Of a DNA stretch of 64,000 nt, positions 14,417 to 22,689 are shown one piece after another. The DNA comes from Actinophytocola xanthii. Its GTDB lineage: Bacteria; Actinomycetota; Actinomycetes; Mycobacteriales; Pseudonocardiaceae. The translations under genes and the position numbers were made by a program. The notes beneath the pieces are model-generated. The model was not told the DNA's origin. It saw only the letters and a list, made by a program, of their open reading frames with translations, and searched no databases. The stretch covers positions 1 to 64,000 of the forward strand of contig NZ_MSIE01000031.1 in the NCBI RefSeq assembly GCF_001921205.1, given 5' to 3'. The stretch's first letter is position 1. Each line of letters begins with the position of its first letter.

Positions 14417-16315
14417 ATGCGCACGGTCCTCGTGCACATGCCGTGGGGCGCGATCGACGTGCCGTCGCTCGCACTCGGCATCATGCGCACCGCGGCACTG
14501 CGACACGGGCACGACGCGGTCATCCGCTACGCCAACCTGGACTTCGTCGACTGGCTGGTGGACCGCGCGGACTTCGGGCTCGCCGACTACCGCTACTACT
14601 CGGAGTCCTCCTACTTCCAGGGTGCGGGTGACTGGGTGTTCGCCGGCGCGCTCGACGAGGGCCTGCCGCGCAGGCCGGACAGCGAGGCCCGCTTCCTGCG
14701 GCTGCTCGCCGACAGCGGCGCCGATGAGCGCGAGGTCGCCACCACGGTCGCGCTGCGGGCGCTCGCACCCGCGTTCGTCGCCCACCTCGTGGACGAGCTC
14801 GTCGCGCAGGAGCCCGACGTGGTCGGCTTCACCACCACCTTCCAGCAGAACACGGCCAGCCTCGCCGCGGCCCGGCTGCTCAAACGGCGGCTCCCCGGGG
14901 TGCGGGTCGTGCTCGGCGGGGCGAACTGCGACGGACCGCAGGGTGCCGCGCTGCACCGGAACTTCCCGTTCCTCGACCACGTCGTGCGCGGCGAGGGCGA
15001 GGCCGCGTTCCCCGCGCTGCTGGCCGCGCTCGAGCAGGGCAGCGACGACCTGTCCGCGGTGCCGGGGCTGTGCTGGCGCGACGCCGAGGGCCGTCCGGTG
15101 GCCAACCCGATGGCCCGAACCCCACTGCCACCCGCCGCGATCCTTCCCCCCGACTACGACGGCTTCTTCTCCCGGGTCGACGACTCCGCCGCCGCGACCT
15201 GGGTGGAGCCCAAGCTGGTGATCGAGGGCTCCCGCGGCTGCTGGTGGGGAGAGAAGCACCACTGCACGTTCTGCGGTCTGAACGGCTCGTTCATGGAGTT
15301 CCGCAGCAAGTCGCCGGACGCGTTCCTCGGCGAGGTCCTCGACCTCGCCCGGCGCCACCAGCTGCTGGACTTCTTCGTCGTCGACAACATCCTCGACATG
15401 GCCTACTTCGGCAGCGTGCTGACCGCGCTCCGCGAGGCCGACCTGGACCTGCGGCTGCACTTCGAGGTCAAGGCGAACCTGCGCCGCCACCAGTTCCAGC
15501 TGCTCGCCGAGTCCGGCGTGGTGCAGGTCCAGCCGGGCATCGAGAACCTCTCCACCCACGTCCTGAGGCTGATGGACAAGGGCGTCACCGGCTGCCAGAA
15601 CGTCCGCGCGCTGCGGGACGCGCAGAGCGCCGGCGTCACCACCAGCTGGAACTACCTCTACGGGTTCCCTGGCGAGTCCGAAGAGGACTACACCTCGGTG
15701 TTGCGCCAGCTGCCGATGCTGGTGCACCTCGACCCGCCCGGCGGGACGTCCCGGATCGTCATCGAGCGGTTCAGCCCCTACTTCGACCGGCCGGAGCTGG
15801 GGTTCGCCGAGCTGTCGCCCGCCCCGCAGTACCCGGACATCTACCGGCTGTCCGAGGCCGAGCTCGCGGACCTGGCCTACCTGTTCGCCGCGCCCAGCCG
15901 CGGCATCGGCCGGGAGCTGGCCCGCGAGCTGGTGGCGGCGATTGAGGAGTGGACCGCCCAGTACCCGCGCTGCCGGTGCGCGTTCACCGACCTCGGCGAC
16001 CGCATCGTGCTGGTCAGCGACCGGCCGGCCTACCCGTGGTCGGCGCTGGAGCTGACCACGCCCGCCGAGCTCGCGCTGTTCCGGCTGCTCGACCAGCCAC
16101 GCACGCCGGCGACGCTGGCCGCCCGGGTACCCGGCGGCGAGCCGGTCGTCGCCGACCTGCTCTCGCGGTGGGAGCGGCTGGGCATCGTGTTCAGCGAGGG
16201 CGGCCACCACCTCCAGGTCGCCGTCGAGGCACGCAACCAGGAGCTGATGCGGGTGGCCCACAACCACGCGGTGGCGACCGAGGAGGAGGAGCGCCGTGTC
16301 GTCGGTGTCGAGTGA
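14417..16315 (+). CDS. B12-type radical SAM RiPP maturase (C-methyltransferase, rSAM_ocin_1-like)
   Basis: A 632-residue enzyme, start ATG 14417 with GAGGAGG 8 bases upstream. The N-terminal half (1-230) is the cobalamin-binding type ('VDELVAQEPDVVGFTTTF', 'VRVVLGGANCDG', 'VRGEGEAAFPALL'). The radical SAM core follows with a variant cluster motif, C275-x7-C283-x2-C286, inside GSRGCWWGEKHHCTFCGLNG, characteristic of the RiPP maturation radical SAM C-methyltransferase family. Further core motifs are 'FFVVDNILDM', 'VQVQPGIENLS' and 'NYLYGFPGESEEDY'. A small winged-helix-like C-terminal domain (about 540-610) may bind the leader peptide. Expected chemistry: radical methyl transfer to unactivated carbon in the precursor. 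It overlaps the next gene by 20 bp. Confidence 0.92.
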   Translation: MRTVLVHMPWGAIDVPSLALGIMRTAALRHGHDAVIRYANLDFVDWLVDRADFGLADYRYYSESSYFQGAGDWVFAGALDEGLPRRPDSEARFLRLLADSGADEREVATTVALRALAPAFVAHLVDELVAQEPDVVGFTTTFQQNTASLAAARLLKRRLPGVRVVLGGANCDGPQGAALHRNFPFLDHVVRGEGEAAFPALLAALEQGSDDLSAVPGLCWRDAEGRPVANPMARTPLPPAAILPPDYDGFFSRVDDSAAATWVEPKLVIEGSRGCWWGEKHHCTFCGLNGSFMEFRSKSPDAFLGEVLDLARRHQLLDFFVVDNILDMAYFGSVLTALREADLDLRLHFEVKANLRRHQFQLLAESGVVQVQPGIENLSTHVLRLMDKGVTGCQNVRALRDAQSAGVTTSWNYLYGFPGESEEDYTSVLRQLPMLVHLDPPGGTSRIVIERFSPYFDRPELGFAELSPAPQYPDIYRLSEAELADLAYLFAAPSRGIGRELARELVAAIEEWTAQYPRCRCAFTDLGDRIVLVSDRPAYPWSALELTTPAELALFRLLDQPRTPATLAARVPGGEPVVADLLSRWERLGIVFSEGGHHLQVAVEARNQELMRVAHNHAVATEEEERRVVGVE

Positions 16316-16952
16316 GTGGGCGGGCGCGGCCGTCGTGGTCGAGTCCTGGCGCGACCACGACCCGCTGGCCCGCGAGCTGTTCGGCATGGCGCTGGGCAGC
16401 ACGGTGGTCACCGACGACCCGGTGACCGCGGCCGCCGACCTGTACGCTGCCGGCGCGCGGTGTGTCCGGGTCCCGGACACGGTCGAGCTGTGCCGGGACG
16501 CGTCTGCGACCTCCGCCCGCAGCCTGCTGCTGGTGCGGGAGCTGACCGGCCGCGGGGTGGCCGTGGAGTGGACGGCCCGGTGCGCGGACGGGTGCGTGAC
16601 CGACGGCCGGTTCGGGCACCTGTACCCGCCGTCGGCCGTGCTTGGCCAGCCGGCGGCGGTCGCCGCGGGCTGGCGGAAGAGCTACTTCCCGTGCCGGTGC
16701 GTGTTCCGCCACGGGCCCGGCTTCCTCGAGGTGCGGGACCGCCGGTTCGGCACGCTCGAGATGTTCACTGTGGACGAGCCGGCGCACCTCGCCACGATCG
16801 CCGCGCTGGTGACCGGCGTGCCGGTGGCGGGGGTGCCGGCCGACGTGCTCGCCGACCTGGTCGGCGCGGGGCTCGTCGCCGAGCACGCCGGGCATGTCTG
16901 GTGGTTGCCGGTCCGGGTGCACCGCTGGCCGGCGCCGGCGCTGGTCGTCTGA
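16296..16952 (+). CDS. DUF5825-like partner protein of the radical SAM maturase
   Basis: A 218-residue protein starting at GTG 16296, inside the end of the radical SAM gene, so translation is coupled. It resembles the DUF5825 proteins that accompany RiPP radical SAM methyltransferases in actinomycetes (assignment from memory). Visible pieces: 'VVVESWRDHDPLARELFGMAL', 'ARCVRVPDTVELCRD', 'WTARCADGC', 'GHLYPPSAVLG', 'WRKSYFPCRCVFRHGPGFLEVRD' and a short C-terminal wHTH-like end 'VLADLVGAGLVAEHAGHVW'. The C-x-C plus other Cys residues (GCV, DGC) might bind metal. Its role is unknown; peptide recognition or a chaperone function for the maturase is inferred from context. Confidence 0.75.
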   Translation: MSSVSSEWAGAAVVVESWRDHDPLARELFGMALGSTVVTDDPVTAAADLYAAGARCVRVPDTVELCRDASATSARSLLLVRELTGRGVAVEWTARCADGCVTDGRFGHLYPPSAVLGQPAAVAAGWRKSYFPCRCVFRHGPGFLEVRDRRFGTLEMFTVDEPAHLATIAALVTGVPVAGVPADVLADLVGAGLVAEHAGHVWWLPVRVHRWPAPALVV

Positions 16953-16964
16953 GGTGGAGGGACC

Positions 16965-18164
16965 ATGACGAGCACCGAGGCTACGCAGCCGTCGTTCCTG
17001 GCCGACCCCTATCCGACGCTGGCCCGGCTGCGGGAGATGGCGCCGGTGTCCGTCGTGGACACCGAGGGCGGTCTTCCGATCTGGGTGGTGCTGCGCTATG
17101 AGGACGTGCGCGCGGCACTGGCCGACCCCCGTTTCGGTCAGGACGTCGAGCGGGCCCACCAGTTGGCCAAGCAGCGGGTGACCGGGCTCGAGCTGGGCGC
17201 GGACGTGGTGCACATGCTCAACACCGACCCACCGGACCACACCCGGCTGCGCCGGCTCATCCAGGGCGCGTTCACCAACCGCAGGGTGGCCGCCATGCGT
17301 CCGATGGTGGAGCGGGTCGCGCGGGAGCTGCTGGACGGGCTCGCGGTGCGCGCAGTCGAGACGCCCGAGGACGTCGACCTGGTGCGGGACTTCGCGTTCC
17401 CGCTGCCGATGATGATCGTCTGCGAGCTGCTCGGGTTCCCGGTCGAGGACCGGTTCGACTACCGCAGGTGGTCCACCGCCATCCTCACCCACAGCGAGCT
17501 GTCCTTCGCCGAGGCGATGGCGGACATGACCGCCTACCTGCGGGACCTGCTCTCCCGGCGGCGCGAGCGACCCGGCGAGGACATCCTGTCCGACCTGCTG
17601 CGGGCCGGCGACCTCGGCCAGATCTCCGAGCGGGAGACGGTCGCCATGGTGTACCTGCTGCTGATCGGCGGGCACGAGACGACGGTGAACCTGGTCAGCA
17701 CGGCGGTGCTGGCGCTGCTGCGCAACCCCGACCAGGCGGCCTGGCTGCGTGCCGACCCGGCCCGGATGCCCGGGGCGGTCGAGGAGTTCCTGCGCTTCGA
17801 GTCGCCGGTGCGGATGGCCACCCTGCGGTTCACCACCGAGCCGGTGTCGGTCGACGGCGTGCTGATCCCCGCCGACGAGCTGGTGCTGATCTCGCTCGCC
17901 GGGGCCAACCGGGACCCGGCGCGGTTCCCCGACCCGGACCGGCTGCTGCTCGACCGCGGCGACGCCGGCCACCTCGCGTTCGGCTACGGCATCCACCGCT
18001 GCCTCGGCGCCCTGCTCGGCAAGCTGGAGGCGGAGATCGCCATCGGCGGGCTGCTGGCGCGGTTCCCCGGGCTCGCGCTGGCCGTGCCCGAGGAGGACCT
18101 GCCCTGGCGCGACACGCTCATGCTGCGCGGCCTGGAGTCCCTGCCGGTCGTGCTCGGTGGTTGA
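16965..18164 (+). CDS. Cytochrome P450 (tailoring enzyme of the RiPP cluster)
   Basis: A 399-residue bacterial class I P450, ATG 16965 with GGAGGGA upstream. Signatures: 'DPPDHTRLRRLIQGAFTNRRV' (C-helix), I-helix oxygen-binding 'LLLIGGHETTVNLV', ExxR in 'EEFLRFESPVRMA' and heme loop 'FGYGIHRCLGALLGKLE' with axial C346. The size and motifs match the CYP105/107-like families. Ferredoxin and reductase genes are not adjacent. The gene lies 12 bp after the DUF5825-like gene and overlaps the exporter gene by 8 bp, so it belongs to the operon. It probably hydroxylates, desaturates or cross-links the methylated peptide. Confidence 0.93.
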   Translation: MTSTEATQPSFLADPYPTLARLREMAPVSVVDTEGGLPIWVVLRYEDVRAALADPRFGQDVERAHQLAKQRVTGLELGADVVHMLNTDPPDHTRLRRLIQGAFTNRRVAAMRPMVERVARELLDGLAVRAVETPEDVDLVRDFAFPLPMMIVCELLGFPVEDRFDYRRWSTAILTHSELSFAEAMADMTAYLRDLLSRRRERPGEDILSDLLRAGDLGQISERETVAMVYLLLIGGHETTVNLVSTAVLALLRNPDQAAWLRADPARMPGAVEEFLRFESPVRMATLRFTTEPVSVDGVLIPADELVLISLAGANRDPARFPDPDRLLLDRGDAGHLAFGYGIHRCLGALLGKLEAEIAIGGLLARFPGLALAVPEEDLPWRDTLMLRGLESLPVVLGG

Positions 18165-19389
18165 CACGCGGCACGCGCCGCGGCGGGTCCGGCCGAGCCT
18201 CGCCCCGCTGGCGACGCGGGGATTCCGGTACCTGGTCGCCGCCGAAGCGGTGTCGGAGTTCGGCAACGCGTTCACGCTCGTCGCCCTGCCCTGGCTGGTC
18301 TACGAGCTCGGCGGCGGCGCCGGGCAGCTCGGGCTGGTGGTCGCGGCCTTCGGCGTGGGCCGGCTCGCCACCACCCCGCTCGGCGGCCTGTGCACCGACC
18401 GGTTCGGCGCCTGGCGGGTCATGTTGGTCTCCGATGTGGGCCGGGCCCTGCTGACCGCGGCGCTGGCCGTGGTCGCCGGCACCGGCACCGGCTCGGTCGT
18501 CGTGGTCGGGGCGCTGGCCGCGGGCGTGGGGCTGTTCGCCGGGGTGTTCCAGCCGGCCGCCTGGGCGATCACCCCGTCGCTGCTGCCGGCCGAGCAGCTC
18601 TCCACCGGCATGTCGCTCACCAGCACCGTGGCCTTCGCCGCCGGTCTCGCCGGCCCCGGCGTGGCCGGGCTGCTGGTGGCGGCGGCCGATCCCGCGGCGG
18701 GCCTCGCCGTGGACGCCGCGACGTTCGCGGTCTCCTCGGCCTGCCTCGTCGCGGTCGGCCGCGAGCTGCGCGGCCCTGCCCCCGGCGGCGACCGGCCGGC
18801 GGAGGCCTCGGGCGGGTTTTTCGCCCTGCTGCGGGCTTCCGGGTTGCTCCGCGACGTGCTCCTGGTGACCGTCGTGGCCAACCTGACGGTCGGCGGCCTG
18901 CTGCGGGTCTGCCTGCCGGCGCTGGCCGAGGAGGACCTGGCCGCCGGGGTGGTGGGGCTGGGCGGGCTGCTGGCCGCGTTCACCGCGGGGTGTCTCGCCG
19001 GAGGGCTGGTCGCGGCGGGCGCGAGCGGCGTGCGGCGGCGGGGTGCCGCCGCCATGGCCTCCGGGCTGGTGATGGCTGCCGGGGTGCTCGCGGTGCCGTT
19101 CGTCGGGCTGTGGGGAGCGGTCGCGGCGTTGTTCGTGGCCGGCGCGGCGAGCACGGTGACCAACGTGTTCGTGGTGACCGTGGTGCAGCTCGGGACGCCC
19201 GCGGCGCTGCTGGGCCGGGTGATGGCGGCGATCCTGTTCTGCGGCATCGGCCTGTTCCCGGTCTCGGTGGCGCTGACCGGGTTCGTCGTGGAGAGCTTCG
19301 GTGTCACGGTCGTCCTGGTCACCACCACCGGCCTGCTCGCCGCCGCCTTCCTGTTCGGACTGTCCCGCCGGGAGATCACGTCCCGCTGA
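18157..19389 (+). CDS. MFS exporter of the RiPP cluster
   Basis: A 410-residue major facilitator superfamily transporter of the MFS_3/DHA3-like type with about 12 hydrophobic segments. Signatures: 'RGFRYLVAAEAVSEFGNAFTL' at the first helix, 'RLATTPLGGLCTDRFGAWRVM' as motif A (G-x-x-x-D-R-x-G-R-type loop) and 'STGMSLTSTVAFAAGLAGPGV'. GTG at 18157 overlaps the P450 stop by 8 bp. As the last operon gene it is the likely exporter or self-resistance pump for the mature peptide. An alternative is a drug exporter that happens to be cotranscribed. Confidence 0.88.
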   Translation: MVDTRHAPRRVRPSLAPLATRGFRYLVAAEAVSEFGNAFTLVALPWLVYELGGGAGQLGLVVAAFGVGRLATTPLGGLCTDRFGAWRVMLVSDVGRALLTAALAVVAGTGTGSVVVVGALAAGVGLFAGVFQPAAWAITPSLLPAEQLSTGMSLTSTVAFAAGLAGPGVAGLLVAAADPAAGLAVDAATFAVSSACLVAVGRELRGPAPGGDRPAEASGGFFALLRASGLLRDVLLVTVVANLTVGGLLRVCLPALAEEDLAAGVVGLGGLLAAFTAGCLAGGLVAAGASGVRRRGAAAMASGLVMAAGVLAVPFVGLWGAVAALFVAGAASTVTNVFVVTVVQLGTPAALLGRVMAAILFCGIGLFPVSVALTGFVVESFGVTVVLVTTTGLLAAAFLFGLSRREITSR

Positions 19390-19505
19390 GCGGCACTCGG
19401 CGCGAACGGAGCCGGAACCCGACAGAACCGCCGGCGGCCGGCCCACGTGTTATGGGCAGGGGTGCCGCCGGTTCCCCGTTGCTGCGTGCGTCGGAAGGGG
19501 TGGTC

Positions 19506-20627
19506 GTGGCGGCTCGTCCTCGGCTGGAGGTACTGGACGGTCTGCGGTTTCTGGCGGCCCTGGCGGTCGTCGCGTACCACTTCACCGCGATGGACCGGGT
19601 CTGGCGCAGGAGGGCCGAGGAGGTCTTCCCCGACCAGTTCGCCTTCCACGGTTGGCTGGGCGTGTACCTGTTCTTCCTGATCAGCGGGTTCGTCATCTGC
19701 ATGAGCAGCTGGGGGCGGGGGGTTGGCTCGTTCCTGCTGTCCCGGGCGGTGCGGCTCTATCCCGCGTACTGGCTGTCGGTTCTCGTCATCGCGGTGGTGG
19801 CCACGACCTGGCCCTACCTGCGCCCGCCGGTGGAGTGGGACGCCGCGCTGGCCAACCTGACGATGTTCCACGAGCCGCTCGGGCAGCCCGCGGTCGCCGA
19901 GGTGTACTGGACCCTCTGGGCGGAGCTGCGGTTCTACCTGCTGTTCTCCCTGGTGGTCTGGCGAGGGCTGACCTACCGCCGGGTGGTCGGGTTCTGCCTG
20001 GGCTGGCTGGGGCTGGTGACGGTCACCAAGGCCCTGGTGCCCGACGGCGCCCTTCCGCACCAGGTGCTGATGACCGACTACGCGCCGCTGTTCACCGCGG
20101 GTGTCGGGTTCTACCTGATGTACCGGTTCGGCCCGACCCTGCTCTGCTGGGGCATCGTCGCCGGCTCGTTCCTGCTCTCGGTACCGGCCACGGTGTACCG
20201 CGCCGGCCGCGAGGCCCACGTCGGCGAGGTCGTGCCCGGATGGCCGGCGGTCCTGCTGCTCGGGCTGTGCTTCCTGCTGATGGCCGCCGTGGCACTCGGC
20301 TGGCTGTCCTGGGTCCGCGGCCGCTGGCTCGTCGTGCTCGGCGCCACCACCTATCCGCTCTACCTGCTGCACCTGGACCTGGGTGGGCTCCTGATCACCC
20401 GGTTGCGGGGCAGCGTCCCGGCCCCGCTGCTGGTCGCCGCGGTCACCGCCGGAATGATCGTGCTCGCGTGGCTGGTGCACCGGTACGTGGAACGACCGGT
20501 CGCGCCACTGCTGCGCCGTGCGCTGCTGTCGCTGTCGGGTCGGCTCTCGCGGCGCACGAAGGCAGACCGCGCCGCAACGCCCGCCGCCGAGGAGACCCCG
20601 GTCACGGCGTCCGCCGAGCCCCGCTGA
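19506..20627 (+). CDS. Acyltransferase 3 (OafA/YrhL-like) membrane protein
   Basis: A 373-residue integral membrane acyltransferase, with about ten transmembrane helices. GTG 19506 is preferred: GGAAGGGG ends 6 bases upstream and the product starts VAARPRLEVLDGLRFLAAL; ATG at 19452 would add 18 residues. Family signatures are 'LEVLDGLRFLAALAVVAYHF' (RxxAx-x-x-V-x-x-x-H), 'GVYLFFLISGFVI', 'RAVRLYPAYWLSV' and 'VYWTLWAELRFYL'. These enzymes O-acylate sugars or envelope glycans. It follows the exporter by 116 bp on the same strand. Whether it belongs to the RiPP cluster is unclear; peptide acylation cannot be excluded but general envelope modification is likelier. Confidence 0.85.
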   Translation: MAARPRLEVLDGLRFLAALAVVAYHFTAMDRVWRRRAEEVFPDQFAFHGWLGVYLFFLISGFVICMSSWGRGVGSFLLSRAVRLYPAYWLSVLVIAVVATTWPYLRPPVEWDAALANLTMFHEPLGQPAVAEVYWTLWAELRFYLLFSLVVWRGLTYRRVVGFCLGWLGLVTVTKALVPDGALPHQVLMTDYAPLFTAGVGFYLMYRFGPTLLCWGIVAGSFLLSVPATVYRAGREAHVGEVVPGWPAVLLLGLCFLLMAAVALGWLSWVRGRWLVVLGATTYPLYLLHLDLGGLLITRLRGSVPAPLLVAAVTAGMIVLAWLVHRYVERPVAPLLRRALLSLSGRLSRRTKADRAATPAAEETPVTASAEPR

Positions 20628-20669
20628 ACAGGGGAGGCGGGGCACTACCCACCAGGTACCGTCCGCGGG

Positions 20670-21485
20670 GTGGACGGGAAGGGGAGCGGTGTGCGGTACG
20701 TGGCGATCGGTGACAGCTTCACCGAAGGCGTCGGGGACGAGGTGGGGGATGGCTGCCGAGGGTGGGCGGACCTGGTCGCCTCGGGGCTGGCGCGGGCTCT
20801 GGGCGAGACCGTCGAGTACGCGAACCTCGCCGTGCGGGGGCGGTTGCTCGAGCCGATCGTGACCACGCAGCTCGAGGCGGCGCTCGCCCTCGAGCCGGCG
20901 CCCACGCTGCTCACGCTCAACGGCGGCGGCAACGACTCGATGCGGCCCGGGTGCGACCTCGAGCGGCTGGCGGAGCTGACCGAGCACGCGGTGCGGCGCT
21001 GCGCGGCGGCCGGCGTGCGGATGGTCCTGCTCAGCGGCGCGGACCCGTCGGCAGGGCTCCCGCTCGGTCGGGTCGTCCACCGGCGCGGTGCGGCGCTGAC
21101 CGAGGCCGTCGCGGCGCTCGCGGCGCGGCACGACGTGCTGTTCGTGGACATGTTCAGCGACCAGGAGATCCGCCGCTCGCACTACTGGTCGCCCGACCGA
21201 CTGCACCTCAACGCCGACGGCCATCGCCGGGTGGCCGCCTCGGTGCTGGCCGCGCTCGGCCACGCGGAGGCCGCGCACGTCGTCGCGCCGGGGCCGACGC
21301 CCGCGCGGAGCTGGCGGACCGAGGCACGCTACTACCGCGAGCACGTCCTGCCCTGGCTGCACCGCCGCCTGCGCGGAAGCTCCTCCGGCGACGACCGCGC
21401 CGGCAAGTACCCGGACTGGACACCGGTGCCGCCCGACGACCGGTGGATCACGAAACCGATCGACCCGGACCTGGCCACGCCCTAG
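20670..21485 (+). CDS. SGNH/GDSL-family hydrolase
   Basis: A 271-residue intracellular lipase/esterase-like hydrolase. GTG 20670 starts MDGKGSGVRYVAIGDSFTEGVGD; the GTG (V8) at 20691, preceded by GGGGAGCG, is also possible. Block I is 'AIGDSFTEG', block II the Gly/Asn region 'ANLAVRGRL', block III 'TLNGGGNDSM' and block V 'YWSPDRLHLNADGHRR' with the catalytic D-x-x-H. No signal peptide was seen. It starts a compact run with the RidA and methyltransferase genes (10- and 3-bp gaps). The substrate is unknown. Confidence 0.88.
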   Translation: MDGKGSGVRYVAIGDSFTEGVGDEVGDGCRGWADLVASGLARALGETVEYANLAVRGRLLEPIVTTQLEAALALEPAPTLLTLNGGGNDSMRPGCDLERLAELTEHAVRRCAAAGVRMVLLSGADPSAGLPLGRVVHRRGAALTEAVAALAARHDVLFVDMFSDQEIRRSHYWSPDRLHLNADGHRRVAASVLAALGHAEAAHVVAPGPTPARSWRTEARYYREHVLPWLHRRLRGSSSGDDRAGKYPDWTPVPPDDRWITKPIDPDLATP

Positions 21486-21495
21486 CCTGTCCCGC

Positions 21496-21885
21496 ATGGC
21501 GGACAGGCGCGTGATCTCCAGTGGTTCGGTGTTCGAGGAGCAGATCGGCTACTCGCGGGCGGTGGTCGACCGGGACTGGGTGCACGTCTCCGGGACGACC
21601 GGGTTCGACTACACCACGATGACGATCTCCGAGGACGTTGTCGAGCAGGCCGAGCAGTGCCTGCGCAACATCGCGACGGCGCTCGCCGAGGCCGGCTGCA
21701 CGTTCGCCGACGTGGTGCGGGTCCGCTACCTGCTGCCGGACCGGGCGGACTTCGAGCCGTGCTGGCCCCTCCTGCGCCGCGCCTTCGGCGAGGCGCGGCC
21801 CGCGGCCACGATGCTCGTGTGCGGGCTGCTCGACCCCAGGGCGAGGATCGAGATAGAGGTGGACGCGCGGCCGGGCAGGGCCTAG
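21496..21885 (+). CDS. RidA/YjgF-family protein
   Basis: A 129-residue Rid-family protein, a type that hydrolyses reactive enamine/imine intermediates in the cytosol. Features are 'RVISSGSVFEEQIGYSRAVV', 'VHVSGTTGFDY' (family SGxxG), 'VVEQAEQCLRNIATALAEAG', 'VVRVRYLLPDRADFE' and 'RPAATMLVCGLLDPRARIEIEV'. The position corresponding to the catalytic Arg of archetypal RidA falls in 'LLDPRARIEIE', so activity is possible. It begins with ATG 21496, 10 bp behind the SGNH gene, and precedes a methyltransferase by 3 bp, indicating one transcript. Confidence 0.9.
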   Translation: MADRRVISSGSVFEEQIGYSRAVVDRDWVHVSGTTGFDYTTMTISEDVVEQAEQCLRNIATALAEAGCTFADVVRVRYLLPDRADFEPCWPLLRRAFGEARPAATMLVCGLLDPRARIEIEVDARPGRA

Positions 21886-21888
21886 GCC

Positions 21889-22689
21889 GTGGTCAGCGAC
21901 GTCTGGGCGGCGGCGGACGCCTACGAGGAGTACGTGGGGCGGTGGAGCCGCCGGGTGGCCGAGCGGTTCGTGGCCTGGCTCGCCGTGCCGGCCGGCCGGG
22001 TGTGGCTCGACGTCGGCTGCGGCACCGGCGCGTTGAGCGACGCCGTGCGCGAGGCGGACGGGACCGTCGTCGGTCTCGACCCCTCGCGCGGCTTCGTCGC
22101 GGGTGGGCGTGCGGTGGTGGTGGGCGACGCCCGGGCGCTGCCGTTCCCGGCCGCCCGCTTCGACGCGGTGGTGAGCGGTCTCGCGCTCAACTTCGTCCCG
22201 GATCCGGCACGCGCGGCGGCCGAGATGGCGCGCGTCACCGCACCCGGTGGCATGGTCGCGGCCTACGTCTGGGACTACGCCGACGGCATGGCGATGATGC
22301 GGCTGTTCTGGGACGTCGCCCGGGAGCTTGACCCCGACGCGCCGGACGAGGGCGACCGCTTCCCCATCTGCCGGCCGGACGCGCTCGCCGACCTGTGGCG
22401 GGCGACCGGGCTCACCGGCGGGTTGGCGGTGGAGCCGGTCGAGATCCGGACCGACTTCGCCGACTTCGACGACTACTGGCGCCCGTTCCTCGGCGGTCAG
22501 GGCGCCGCGCCCGCCTACCTCGCGTCGCTGCCGGCACCCGCCCGCACCGCGGTCCGCGACGGCCTGCGCGCCCGTCTGCCCGACGGCGAGATTTACCTCA
22601 CCGCGCGGGCCTGGGCGGTGCGGGGACGCCGGGGTGGCGGGCACGCGCCCGCCACCCCGGTCCGCTCAGACGAACGGGCGGATCGGTGA
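21889..22689 (+). CDS. Class I SAM-dependent methyltransferase
   Basis: A 266-residue methyltransferase starting at GTG 21889. Motif I is 'WLDVGCGTGALSDAV', followed by the acidic loop 'VVGLDPSRGFV', 'VVVGDARALPF', 'RFDAVVSGLALNFVPD' and 'EMARVTAPGGMVAAYVWDYADGM'. This is the Methyltransf_11 arrangement of small-molecule enzymes. The last 20 or so residues (RRGGGHAPATPVRSDERADR) are encoded by a perfect 14-bp-stem hairpin and the overlap with the convergent gene, so they may be non-essential. The acceptor substrate is unknown. It is cotranscribed with the RidA gene. Confidence 0.88.
   Translation: MVSDVWAAADAYEEYVGRWSRRVAERFVAWLAVPAGRVWLDVGCGTGALSDAVREADGTVVGLDPSRGFVAGGRAVVVGDARALPFPAARFDAVVSGLALNFVPDPARAAAEMARVTAPGGMVAAYVWDYADGMAMMRLFWDVARELDPDAPDEGDRFPICRPDALADLWRATGLTGGLAVEPVEIRTDFADFDDYWRPFLGGQGAAPAYLASLPAPARTAVRDGLRARLPDGEIYLTARAWAVRGRRGGGHAPATPVRSDERADR
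22629..22660. terminator. Bidirectional terminator hairpin inside overlapping 3' ends
   Basis: Perfect 14-bp GC stem, CCGGGGTGGCGGGC (22629-22642) with GCCCGCCACCCCGG (22647-22660), and a 4-nt loop. It lies in the coding tail of the methyltransferase and just beyond the stop of the convergent secreted-protein gene (stop at 22666), so it can stop transcription from both sides. Confidence 0.7.

Noticed and set aside
19452-19505. ATG 19452 as the start of the acyltransferase
   Set aside because: GTG 19506 has a better-spaced RBS (GGAAGGGG) and gives the conserved N-terminus; the extra 18 residues are unremarkable.
18300-21497. Minus-strand open frame of 1065 codons opposite the MFS, acyltransferase and SGNH genes
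   Set aside because: Spans three good plus-strand genes and their spacers, without any recognisable domain.
19506-22689. Acyltransferase, SGNH, RidA and methyltransferase genes as part of the RiPP cluster
   Set aside because: The gap after the MFS exporter is 116 bp and none of these genes is typical for this maturase class. Membership cannot be shown from sequence.
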